The notes under the pieces were generated by a model that saw only the letters and a program-made list of their open reading frames with translations, did not search any database and was not told the DNA's origin. Positions 1 through 8,370 of a stretch of 64,000 bases of DNA are shown here, in pieces (position 1 is the stretch's first letter; each line of letters begins with the position of its first letter). Made by a program: the position numbers and the translations under genes. The stretch is from contig JASEFH010000012.1 in assembly GCA_030019205.1 (NCBI GenBank), forward strand, positions 1-64,000, given 5' to 3'. This DNA is from Methanomicrobiales archaeon (GTDB lineage: Archaea > Halobacteriota > Methanomicrobia > Methanomicrobiales > JACTUA01).

Positions 1-61
1 CCGCGCTCAAGTCCAACCAGATGCGCCTTCGGACCCCGAAATTAATAAATAGTATCCCCGG

Positions 62-274
62 GTCTCACCCTGTCTGAACATACCATCACTCTGGGTCTCC
101 TGTGGCCCGATGCTTCTGCAACGACGGATTCTTGAAGGGCCGTTGCGGGGCCGGCTTGCGAGTGTGCGAGAATGCTTCCCGAAGGAAGTCTCACCCTCCC
201 GAACCGGCGAAGGGGACGGCATGCGGTGGGAAGTGGTGGAGCATGGGAGGGGTTGGCACCCCGAAGGGTGAGAC
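62..274. repeat. GTCTCACCCT repeat, two direct copies and one inverted
   Basis: The 10-mer GTCTCACCCT occurs at 62-71 and 188-197, and its reverse complement AGGGTGAGAC at 265-274, all in the 307-base non-coding lead-in to the histidine kinase gene. The second and third copies could pair as a long-loop stem. I see no gene in bases 1-307. Role unknown; it could be a regulator binding site or part of a leader RNA. Confidence 0.4.
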
Positions 275-307
275 ACTCCCGGATCCGGCTCTGCTCCGGG
301 GCAGACG

Positions 308-2980
308 ATGCCTGCGCTTCCTAGAAACCCTCCGTTCTCCTACTATCTGATGATAGCACTCTTTTCCGTGATACTCATCGTAGTTGCGGGCGGGATCTGC
401 ATCAATTACATCAATATGTCCAGGGATTACCATGAGGATGCGGAAAGGCTTCAAAATATCACAGAGAAGCATATCAACACGTCTTTCCGGCAGATCGATA
501 CCGCCCTCAAGATCTACGACAGTGCCTACAACGATCAGATGGAGGAGGCGTTTGTTGTCGTCATGGAGGAGTACGACCGCTCCGGAGGGGATCCGTCCCG
601 CGTCGATCTTCAGGCCCTCAAGCAGAAGATTGGCGGGATGGAGATCTACTTCATCAACTCCAGCGGCGTGATTGTATATTCCACCGAGCAGAAAGACCTC
701 GGGCTCGATTTCTCCGTGATCTATCCCGACTTCTACGAATACCTGAAGGGTATCTGGTACAGGCCGGGGTTCTATCCCGACCGGGTGGTGATGGAGTGGT
801 ACAATGGGACCCTCACCAAGTATGCCTACATGCCGACGGCAGACCACCGCTATATCATAGAGCTGGGCCTGACCTCGGAACGGTTCGGCGGGGAGCGCAT
901 GGAGCTCCGGTACTCGGATATCATCGACGAAGTGCGGTCCTTCAACTCCTACCTCCAGGATGTCTGCCTGTGGCAGAAGCAGAAGCGGGAGGTCTACAAT
1001 GCCAGCCACTGGGCGGAGGGTGAGGAGTCGGAGATCCTCGACCGCGTCCTCTGGGAGGAGCGCAGAAACCTCACGTTTACCGACCCGGATGCCGGAACGA
1101 CCACCCGATGGCTGCTCGTGGACATGAAGGATCCCGACTACGGGGCCGATAAGAGCATCGTTGCGGAGCTCACCTACAACGATGCGATGATCTGGCAGGG
1201 GCTGAACCGCCTGATCGCGATCCACCTCCTGGTCGGGCTGGTTGCCGTGCTCATCGGGGGCGTATTTGCCCATACTCTCTCCCGCCGCCTGACGCGCCCC
1301 ATCGGGGAGATTGTGCAGGACGTGAACCTGATTGCCCGGGGAGATCTGGACCACCGCATCAATCCCACCCGGGGACAGGAGTTCGAGGAGCTGGAGGGGA
1401 GCATCGACGCCATGGTCGGCACCCTCAAGGGCACGATCCGGCAGCTGCAGGAGAGCGAGGAGAACCTGCGGGCGAGCGAGGAGCTCTTCCGCAGCCTCTG
1501 GGACAGCGTGCTCGACGCCACGCTGATTCTCGACTGGGACGGAAGAGTGCTCTTTGCGAACCGGGCGGCTGCCGGGCTGATCGGGCTCCACTCCGCTGGT
1601 GCGGCCGTTGGGCATTCCATCTTCGAGGTGCTCGATCCGGAGAGCCAGAAGCTGGCGATGCAGAACCTCTCCCGCATCCAGGAGGGTCAGGGCGGGATTC
1701 GCTCGGAGTACCATATCCATTCGTTCGACGGGCAGGTGAAATGCGTGGAGAGCCTCAGCACGCGGATTCTGTTCCGAGGCCGGCACGCCGATCTGGTCTC
1801 CCTCCGTGACATCACCAAGCGAAAACGGGCCGAGAGAGATCTCCGCCAGAGTGAAGAGCGCTTCCGGGCTCTCTACGAAGACAACCCCTCGATGTACTTC
1901 ATCGTGGATGCGGAGGGTGTCGTGGTCTCGGTGAACCGCTTTGGAGCCGAACAACTGGGGTACACGGTTGAAGAGCTGGAGGGGAGATCGGTCCTGGACG
2001 TCTTCCACCCGGACGACCGGGAGGCGGTGCGGCGGCAGCTGGCTGCCCGCCTGGAGAACTTCGGACAGGTGGCAAGCTGGGAGTTCCGCAAAGTGCGCAG
2101 GGACGGGACGGTTCTGTGGGTAAAAGAGACGGCGCGGGCTGTGCGCGGGCCGAACGGGAGCCATCTGGTGCTCGTCGTATGCGAGGATATCACCGATACG
2201 AAGCGGGCGGAAGACATGATACGGCGGTTGAACGAGGAGCTGGAGCAGCGCGTGGCTGCCCGCACGGCGGAACTCGCGGCAGCCAATCAGGATCTGGAGT
2301 CCTTCAGCTACTCGGTGTCCCACGACCTGCGGGCTCCTCTCCGCGCAATCGACGGCTACACCTCCATCCTTCTCCAGGAGCACCCGTCCCTGCCCTCCGC
2401 GAGGACGCGGGAGTACATGAGGAAGGTGCGGGAGAACGTGGAGCAGATGGCCCTCCTGATCAACGCCCTCCTCGACCTCTCCCGCATGGGGCGGCAGGAG
2501 CTGACGAGGCAGGTCTTCCCGCTCCGCGAGGTGGTGGACCAGGCGCTGGACAACCTCCGGGCGGAGCGGGAAGATCGCGAAGTGGAGATCGTGATCGGGG
2601 AACTGCCGCCGCTGTACGCCGATCCGGCAATGATCCGCCAGGTCTTCCAGAACCTTCTCTCCAATGCGCTCAAGTTCACGGCGAGTCGGCAGCCGGCGAG
2701 GATCGAGGTGGGATCATTCCGCGATGAGAGCGGGTGTGCTGTATACTTCGTGCGGGATAACGGCATCGGATTCGACATGGTGTACGCCGACAAGATCTTC
2801 GGTGTCTTCCAGCAGCTCCACAGCAGGAGAGAGTACGAGGGGTCCGGCGTGGGGCTCGCCATCGTGAAGCGGATCGTGGATCGGCATGGCGGGCGGATCT
2901 GGGCGGAGTCCCGCGAGGGGGAGGGGGCGACGTTCTACCTTCGGTTCCCCGATGCCGGCGGGAAGGATGCGGCGCCCTAG
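308..2980 (+). CDS. Membrane sensor histidine kinase (extracytoplasmic sensor, HAMP, two PAS)
   Basis: Predicted signal-transducing kinase of 890 residues. An N-terminal membrane segment lies near residues 12-35, followed by an extracytoplasmic Cache-like region of about 260 residues, a second membrane segment near 302-324 and a HAMP linker to about 378. Two PAS domains (about 391-500 and 516-640, the second containing NPSMYFIVDAEG and HPDD) lead through a coiled coil into HisKA with SVSHDLRAPL, phospho-acceptor His672, and a C-terminal HATPase with GSGVGLAIVKRIV. No receiver domain or response regulator is adjacent, so its output is unknown. The ligand cannot be read from sequence; the Cache assignment rests on topology only. 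Confidence 0.9.
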   Translation: MPALPRNPPFSYYLMIALFSVILIVVAGGICINYINMSRDYHEDAERLQNITEKHINTSFRQIDTALKIYDSAYNDQMEEAFVVVMEEYDRSGGDPSRVDLQALKQKIGGMEIYFINSSGVIVYSTEQKDLGLDFSVIYPDFYEYLKGIWYRPGFYPDRVVMEWYNGTLTKYAYMPTADHRYIIELGLTSERFGGERMELRYSDIIDEVRSFNSYLQDVCLWQKQKREVYNASHWAEGEESEILDRVLWEERRNLTFTDPDAGTTTRWLLVDMKDPDYGADKSIVAELTYNDAMIWQGLNRLIAIHLLVGLVAVLIGGVFAHTLSRRLTRPIGEIVQDVNLIARGDLDHRINPTRGQEFEELEGSIDAMVGTLKGTIRQLQESEENLRASEELFRSLWDSVLDATLILDWDGRVLFANRAAAGLIGLHSAGAAVGHSIFEVLDPESQKLAMQNLSRIQEGQGGIRSEYHIHSFDGQVKCVESLSTRILFRGRHADLVSLRDITKRKRAERDLRQSEERFRALYEDNPSMYFIVDAEGVVVSVNRFGAEQLGYTVEELEGRSVLDVFHPDDREAVRRQLAARLENFGQVASWEFRKVRRDGTVLWVKETARAVRGPNGSHLVLVVCEDITDTKRAEDMIRRLNEELEQRVAARTAELAAANQDLESFSYSVSHDLRAPLRAIDGYTSILLQEHPSLPSARTREYMRKVRENVEQMALLINALLDLSRMGRQELTRQVFPLREVVDQALDNLRAEREDREVEIVIGELPPLYADPAMIRQVFQNLLSNALKFTASRQPARIEVGSFRDESGCAVYFVRDNGIGFDMVYADKIFGVFQQLHSRREYEGSGVGLAIVKRIVDRHGGRIWAESREGEGATFYLRFPDAGGKDAAP

Positions 2981-3051
2981 ACGGGCGTGGGCGGGATGGC
3001 TGGGGGGTCTCTTCCGGTACGGTTAAATTCCGACCCGCTGAGGATACTCCC

Positions 3052-3324
3052 ATGGCAGCTGAGAGAGACGGGAAGGCGCCCCGCCGCTCGAGCGTTGAGA
3101 TCGGGACCCGCGAGTGCGCGCTCTACACCCTCGTGAATGTCGATGCGGCTCGGGAGAACCTCCGGGAGGTCCGCAGGCATGTCCGCGGCGATCACAAGCG
3201 CCGCATCGACAGCACAATCGCGGTTCTCAACGTGATTGCGTTTGAGACACAGCAGATGTTTGCCATCGCGGACGAAGAGGCGGAGGCATTCGTCCGGAGG
3301 CACCGTGCGGCCTATCCGCGGTAA
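3052..3324 (+). CDS. Small unknown protein, 90 residues
   Basis: Not recognised. A basic, probably helical protein rich in Arg and Glu with no membrane segment. The ATG lies 71 bases after the kinase gene, preceded by GAGGAT and, farther up, an AT-rich GGTTAAATTCC that could be its own promoter. Codon use is GC-rich at third positions like its neighbours, which favours a real gene. It could be co-expressed with the upstream kinase. Confidence 0.55.
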   Translation: MAAERDGKAPRRSSVEIGTRECALYTLVNVDAARENLREVRRHVRGDHKRRIDSTIAVLNVIAFETQQMFAIADEEAEAFVRRHRAAYPR

Positions 3325-3385
3325 GGGATGCGGCAACAGCCCCTTCTGCACGGGGTACCGGGCGTTTGTGTGCAGTGTTGCCTTG

Positions 3386-3400
3386 CATATTTTTATTATC
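3386..3400 (+). promoter_or_regulatory. Candidate TATA promoter for the PAS protein
   Basis: CATATTTTTATTATC is an AT-rich island in GC-rich sequence, about 130 bases before the chosen start of the PAS gene. The position suits an archaeal TATA box followed by a leader of roughly 105-120 bases. Inferred from composition only. Confidence 0.35.
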
Positions 3401-3531
3401 CCTCAATAGAACCGCGATCTACAGAGATATCGGGTGGCGCAGGGGAGAGCGCGAAGCGGCCGCTGTACGCGGGACGATCAGCAGATTCTGCTGCCCCGCC
3501 CGGTTCCAACGCTACGGAGGTCTGTCTCCCG

Positions 3532-4209
3532 GTGTCCATTCCGCAGGGGCACCGCCTGGATTCGACAGACAGGAAGTCGAGATGGATGCACGGCAGCCCG
3601 AAAGAGGACCGGAACGGTCCTGCGGCGGCGGAGTCGCAGCCGCCCGGGATCGAATCCCCGCCACGTCCGCCGTCGAGCGGCGACGAGGTGCGGGAGATCG
3701 AAGAGCGGCTGCGCACGCTGATCAATACGATGGCAGAGTTCATCGTCTTCAAGGACGGAGAGGGGCGCTGGCTGGAGGCCAACGACTCCTGTCTGCGCCT
3801 CTTCCAGCTGGAAGGCAAAGACTACCGGGGGCGGAGCGATCGCGAGCTGGCGGACCTCGTCCCGTTCCACCGCGATACGTTCGCCGTCTCCTCGCAGACG
3901 GACGAGGCCGCCTGGAAGGCGGGATCTCTCTTCCGCACCAGCGAGAGGATCCCCCTGCCCGACGGATCGGTGCGGATGTTCCAGGTGGTGAAGGTGCCCG
4001 TCTTCCACCCGGACGGACGGCGGAAGAGCATGGTCGTTGTCGGGCGGGACGTGACCGAGCGCAAAGGGGTCAAAGAGGCGCTCCAGCGGGCGCGGGAGGA
4101 GCTGAAGGGGCGCGTGGAGGAGTGCACCGCCGAACTGGCTCGGGCGAATGCGGTCCTCCGCCAGGAGTTCCGGGAGCGCAGAAGACAGGAAACGGGATCC
4201 GCGCACTGA
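3532..4209 (+). CDS. PAS-domain protein without an output domain
   Basis: About 225 residues. A low-complexity Pro/Ser-rich N-terminus precedes one PAS domain (from LRTLINTMAEFIVFKDGEG through a PAC-like VVGRDVTERK), then a coiled coil of about 45 residues where a kinase would normally continue; the protein stops there. It is probably a stand-alone sensor that partners with a kinase or another PAS protein, or a kinase that lost its catalytic part. Start: GTG at 3532 has GGAGGT ten bases upstream; ATG at 3586 is the alternative. Confidence 0.65.
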   Translation: MSIPQGHRLDSTDRKSRWMHGSPKEDRNGPAAAESQPPGIESPPRPPSSGDEVREIEERLRTLINTMAEFIVFKDGEGRWLEANDSCLRLFQLEGKDYRGRSDRELADLVPFHRDTFAVSSQTDEAAWKAGSLFRTSERIPLPDGSVRMFQVVKVPVFHPDGRRKSMVVVGRDVTERKGVKEALQRAREELKGRVEECTAELARANAVLRQEFRERRRQETGSAH

Positions 4210-4340
4210 ACGGAGCGCGGAGTTCTTACCACCCGGATCCCGCCGGGGCGCACGATGCCTGAGCGGTGCGAAGACAGACGGGCAGCGTGCGGCAGGGGCC
4301 GCATCCCCCTCCCGATCGGCATTCCCGCTCTCCCGGGGCG

Positions 4341-4586
4341 CTACCTCTTCTGCACCCAGTCCGGATGCTCCTGCAGGAACTCCGCCTCCTTCTTCCGGAT
4401 CTCGTCGATGCCTGCCGATGTCGGCATGCTGAACACGCGGTGCGGGATCCATGCCCCGACCTTGAAGTGGCCGGGCAGATCGTTCTTCTTTGCAGCCCCG
4501 TACTCGCCCGTGTCGTAGTCGCGGTAGACGAGCTCCAGCCCTTCCTTCTCCGCGATCTCCTTTGCCTCCTCCCATGACTGCGCCAT
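4341..4586 (-). CDS. Small unknown acidic protein, 81 residues
   Basis: Not recognised. The protein begins MAQSWEEAKEIAEKEGLELV and has a soluble alpha/beta look, with a C-terminal helix ending HPDWVQKR. The start at 4586 was chosen over an in-frame ATG at 4613 because AGAGGGT sits just before it. CCTAAATAACT around 4620 is a plausible TATA element at the right distance. It stands alone, convergent with the PAS gene. Confidence 0.6.
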   Translation of the reverse strand: MAQSWEEAKEIAEKEGLELVYRDYDTGEYGAAKKNDLPGHFKVGAWIPHRVFSMPTSAGIDEIRKKEAEFLQEHPDWVQKR

Positions 4587-4619
4587 CGTACCCTCTGTTC
4601 CCGCAATACTCATTGCAGT

Positions 4620-5930
4620 TATTTAGGTCTTGTGCCGCGCTGATCATCCGCAGGATGGGGTCGGATGCCCGGACGGATGGAAGAGGCTGCCCCATAAATC
4701 CCCGCCAGGAACGGGTGGCGGCGATCAGAATCGCGTCGACGATTGGGATGACGATCGGGGTCGCGCGGGACTGCGTTATCGGGACATCGGGGTATCCGGC
4801 AGAGGCAGCGAAGACGATGCAGCCGGCGAGGGACGGGGATCCGCACATCGAGATGCCCCCTCACGGCACGGGAGAGTCCATCCCGTGCCTCTTCGCAGTA
4901 TCGGGTGTTCACGGGTACTGGAACTGTGCTCCGGAGATCCCGGATACGGATCATCGTATCCGAATTCACCATTCCGCCGTCCGGAAGCATCTTTGAGCGA
5001 TCCGCTATCACCTTCTTCTCTGCACATCCGACGCTCCCGGGCCGATCCCATTCCCCCCAGCAACACCTTCTCCCTGCCAGCCACCGGGTGCGTACGGAGC
5101 CATGTACTCGGTTGTACGGTGCGGAATCCGTGATCCACACCTGAAAATCTGTGAGAAGGGAACGTATCCGGCGATCGTGACCTTCTCCATTCCGGCTGCA
5201 CGCTCCGGCAGCCCGAATTCCCCCTGCATCGCCGATACCAGGGCGATTCCCGAGGAAAAGGGGAAATATCGGATTTTGATGTCCATAAGAAGGCAAAAGG
5301 CACCAAACTCAGTGCCCTGGCCGACCAGCGGGTCCGTTCCGTCGCCGGCACTGTCGCCCGACCATTCTTCGTCTCTGACAACGGTTGCGGAGTTTGAGCT
5401 CGAACCAACGGGAAACCCTCGGGCGTTTCCGCGGATGCGGCCAGGGATTCCCGGGGGATCCGGCACTGCATGCGGATACGGGTCATCTGGCGCATCGTTC
5501 CCGTGCATCGCCGAAGCCGGGGGGGCGATCCTGATGAGGAACCCGTGCATGGGCCAGAGAGATCGTGGATACCCGCGCACGGGAGCGAAGAACCAACTAT
5601 CCCACGAATGGCATCAGTGCTCCATGGGGCGGTCCGGTGCCGTGGAGGTCGAAGATTGATCGGCGATGCGGCGATCCAGCTCGATCAGCCCCTGCGGGCA
5701 GGAGGAAGAGAGAGTGATAGTCCGGGTGAAGAGAGAAACCAAAAAAAAGACAAAACTCCACGCCCCGGAAGAGTAGGTTCAAAATCTGGCAGAAAGGGAT
5801 CGGGAAGAGTCGTCCTGATGGAGATCCCCGATAGGGAGGACGGGTCGGCATTCCCTGATACCGATATCCTCCTCTACGTCCATACCACGCAGTTCTCTCT
5901 GTCGTGCGAAATCCTTCCCGGAAAGGTGCA
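4620..5930. other. Gene-poor 1.3-kb stretch with possible decayed reading frames
   Basis: No intact gene is visible. On the minus strand, three short stretches in different frames look protein-like and have GC-rich third positions: around 5110-5270 (MDIKIRYFPFSSGIALVSAM onward), 4860-5020 (MLPDGGMVNSDTMIRIRD onward) and 4640-4848 (GCIVFAASAGYPDVPITQSR onward). They could be pieces of one gene broken by frameshifts, but I do not recognise the family and the order is only suggestive. Confidence 0.3.
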
Positions 5931-5939
5931 GGGCGGAGA

Positions 5940-6320
5940 TGGTACGGGCTGCTCGATTCCACGGTCATCGACGAGTTCTTTCACAAAGCCTTTCCACCCG
6001 GATCTGCACCGCCAAGTCCCTTTCACCACGGGAAGCGATTGCATATGTCAAGGAGCGCCCGGGGATCTCGAACACGTTGAGCATCCCCTATACCGTGACC
6101 CGGGAAGTACGGGAGCAGCACAACCTTCGGATGCTGGATACCTCGGATGTCCTGGATGAACCCCTCCAGATCTCGCAGCAGCAGGGATTGTTGTTCTCCG
6201 ATGCACTTCCTGCTGCGTCGGCACGCAAGCACCATGCCGACCACGTCGCGACGAATGACCGGGATTTTTGACCGGGTGGACCTTCACACGCTGGCGAGCC
6301 CTTCTGCAGAAGAGTTCCCC
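5940..6320 (+). pseudogene. Frameshifted PIN-domain protein (VapC-like)
   Basis: PIN-family signatures occur in order but in different frames. LLDSTVIDEFFHKAFPP (frame from 5940) carries the first catalytic Asp. REAIAYVKERPGISNTLSIP through DALPAASARKHHADHVATND and RDF (frame from 5939) holds the central helices and the last acidic motif. DRVDLHTLASPSAEEF resumes after a one-base shift at 6269. PIN proteins are usually RNases of about 130 residues, often toxins. At least two indels make this a probable pseudogene; the original start and an antitoxin partner are not visible. Confidence 0.6.
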
Positions 6321-6600
6321 CGCCCTCCTGTGCCGAACCCGTTTGCCCAGTTTGAGGCGAACGGGTTCCCCGCCGAGAACGGTGGCTACGGAGGCGATTG
6401 GTGCTGCCCTCGATCCCGAATCCCCCGAACCCCGGCGAGCTCGGACCGGGCTGTCCGGCTTCTCCCGCACCCGAGCGTCCCCGCTGGCGGTGAGAACGCA
6501 TTCGCCCTCCCGCGGGTCGTCGGGGAGAGCGTTCACGATCCCGGAGCGGCAAGCATTCGGAAAGGGGAAACGTCGCCCCTGCCGCGGCGGGAGGTGGCGA

Positions 6601-8370
6601 TCAGGTGCGCCTGAACATCGCGTCCAGCCGGGCCCGCGGGATGGAGACGATCGTCGGCCGCCCGTGGGGGCAGGTGTAAGGGTTCCGGGTATACCGGAGC
6701 TGCCGCAACAGCCGCTCGCACTGAGCGGGAGTGCAGACCGTTCCGCCCTTCAGGGCCCCCCGGCAGGCGATCACCCGCCCGATCGCCTCGCGGCTGTCCG
6801 GGCCGCGGCGCACCCCCTCCGAGAGAAGATCGGTGACGACGGCATGAACGGCCGACGGGTCCTCCCGCCGCCCCAGGACGACCGGGACCGCCCGCACCGC
6901 GTAGGCCCCCCTCCCGAAGGGCTCGATCCGGAACCCCTCCCCCTCCAGCGCCGGGAGGACCTCCTCGAGGATCGCCGTCTCGCGGGGGGAGAGGTGCAGG
7001 ACGGCGGGAACCAGCAGCTCCTGCGACCGCGCCCCCTCCTCCCGGGCTTCCATGAGCTGGTCGTAGAGGATCCGCTCGTGGGCGGCGTGCTGGTCGACCA
7101 GGATCAGGTCGTCGTCCGGCGTCCGCGCGACGATGTACGTCGCCCCGAGCTGCCCGATCACCTCCAGGTCCGGCAGGCGGTTTACCTCCTCCCGCGGGGC
7201 GTGCGGCGGTTCGGTACGGCGGAGCTGCCGCTCCGCCGCGAGGAGCCCGGCGTGGGTGGGCTCGCGGACCCCGCCGGGCGGGTCCGGGCGGTGCGGGTAG
7301 GGGGACTCCGCTGCCGGCAGGAGGGCGCGCTCCTCCTGCTCCGGTATGCGGGTGCGGTCCCGCAGCGCCCCGCCGACGATCCGCGCGATCTCGGGAAGGA
7401 TCTCCTGCTCCCCACTCACCCGCACCTCCCGCTTCGTGGGGTGGATGTTCACGTCCACGAGGTGCGGCGGCATCGAGAGGTCCAGGAAGACCAGGGGATA
7501 GCGGTCCCCGGGCAGCAGTCCTCCATATCCCTCCCGGATCGCCCGGAGCAGGGACGGGTGATGGACGGACCGGCGGTTGATGCTGACGAACATCCGGTCC
7601 CGGGTCTTCCAGGAGATCGCCGCCTGGGTAATCGAACCCTCCAGGCGGAAGTGCGCGGTCTCCTCGCGGATGGGGATCAGCGCCCGGGCCGCCTCGACGC
7701 CGAAGAGGTCCAGCACTGCATCCGCCAGGTCCCCTGTCCCCTGCGTGGAGAGGCGCTCCTTCCCGTTGTGCAGCAGGCGAAACCCGATCCCGCGGTGGGC
7801 GAGCGCCTCTCCTTCCACGACGCTGACGATATGCGCCAGCTCGACGGCGAGGCTTTTTAAGAACTTCCTCCGCGCCGGGGTGTTGAAGAAGAGATCGCTC
7901 ACGGCCACCGCCGTCCCCTCGGGCGCACCCGTCTCGCCGATCCCCTCGAGGCTCCCTCCGCGCACCGTCACCCGGGTGCCGCCCGCCGCGGCAGAGCCCC
8001 GCGGTTTCGTCACCAGCGTCACCTCGGCGACGGCCGCAATGCTCGCCAGGGCCTCCCCGCGGAACCCCAGGGTGCGGCACCGCTCCAGGTCGGCGATGCT
8101 CCGGATCTTGCTGGTGGCATGCGGCGTGAACGCCAGCGCCGCATCCGCCGCCGACATCCCGATTCCGTCGTCCGTCACCTGGATGCGGGTGATGGCGCCG
8201 CGGGCCGAGGTTATCTCGACGCGGATGCGGCGTGCATCCGCGTCGATGGCGTTCTCGATCAGCTCCTTCACGACCGAGGCCGGCCGCTCCACCACCTCGC
8301 CGGCGGCGATCTGGTTCACCGTGCTCTCGTCCAGGACGCGGATGGTCGGCGGGGAGGGGCGGGTGTTCAT
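6601..8370 (-). CDS. mutL: DNA mismatch repair protein MutL
   Basis: 589 residues, normal for MutL. The N-terminal GHKL ATPase is clear: ELIENAIDAD (motif I), DDGIGM and GFRGEALASI. The C-terminal domain has DQHAAHERILYD, ACRGALKGGT and CPHGRP, the metal-binding set of endonuclease-type MutL that nicks the unmethylated or discontinuous strand; the last acidic residue of the first motif is Asp where Glu is usual. The ATG overlaps the end of mutS by four bases (ATGA), so the two are translationally coupled. A proline-rich linker separates the domains. Confidence 0.96.
   Translation of the reverse strand: MNTRPSPPTIRVLDESTVNQIAAGEVVERPASVVKELIENAIDADARRIRVEITSARGAITRIQVTDDGIGMSAADAALAFTPHATSKIRSIADLERCRTLGFRGEALASIAAVAEVTLVTKPRGSAAAGGTRVTVRGGSLEGIGETGAPEGTAVAVSDLFFNTPARRKFLKSLAVELAHIVSVVEGEALAHRGIGFRLLHNGKERLSTQGTGDLADAVLDLFGVEAARALIPIREETAHFRLEGSITQAAISWKTRDRMFVSINRRSVHHPSLLRAIREGYGGLLPGDRYPLVFLDLSMPPHLVDVNIHPTKREVRVSGEQEILPEIARIVGGALRDRTRIPEQEERALLPAAESPYPHRPDPPGGVREPTHAGLLAAERQLRRTEPPHAPREEVNRLPDLEVIGQLGATYIVARTPDDDLILVDQHAAHERILYDQLMEAREEGARSQELLVPAVLHLSPRETAILEEVLPALEGEGFRIEPFGRGAYAVRAVPVVLGRREDPSAVHAVVTDLLSEGVRRGPDSREAIGRVIACRGALKGGTVCTPAQCERLLRQLRYTRNPYTCPHGRPTIVSIPRARLDAMFRRT

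Noticed and set aside
191-2383. 730-codon open frame antisense to the histidine kinase
   Set aside because: Shadow of a GC-rich gene: the composition lacks protein motifs, whereas the plus strand encodes clear HAMP, PAS, HisKA and HATPase domains.
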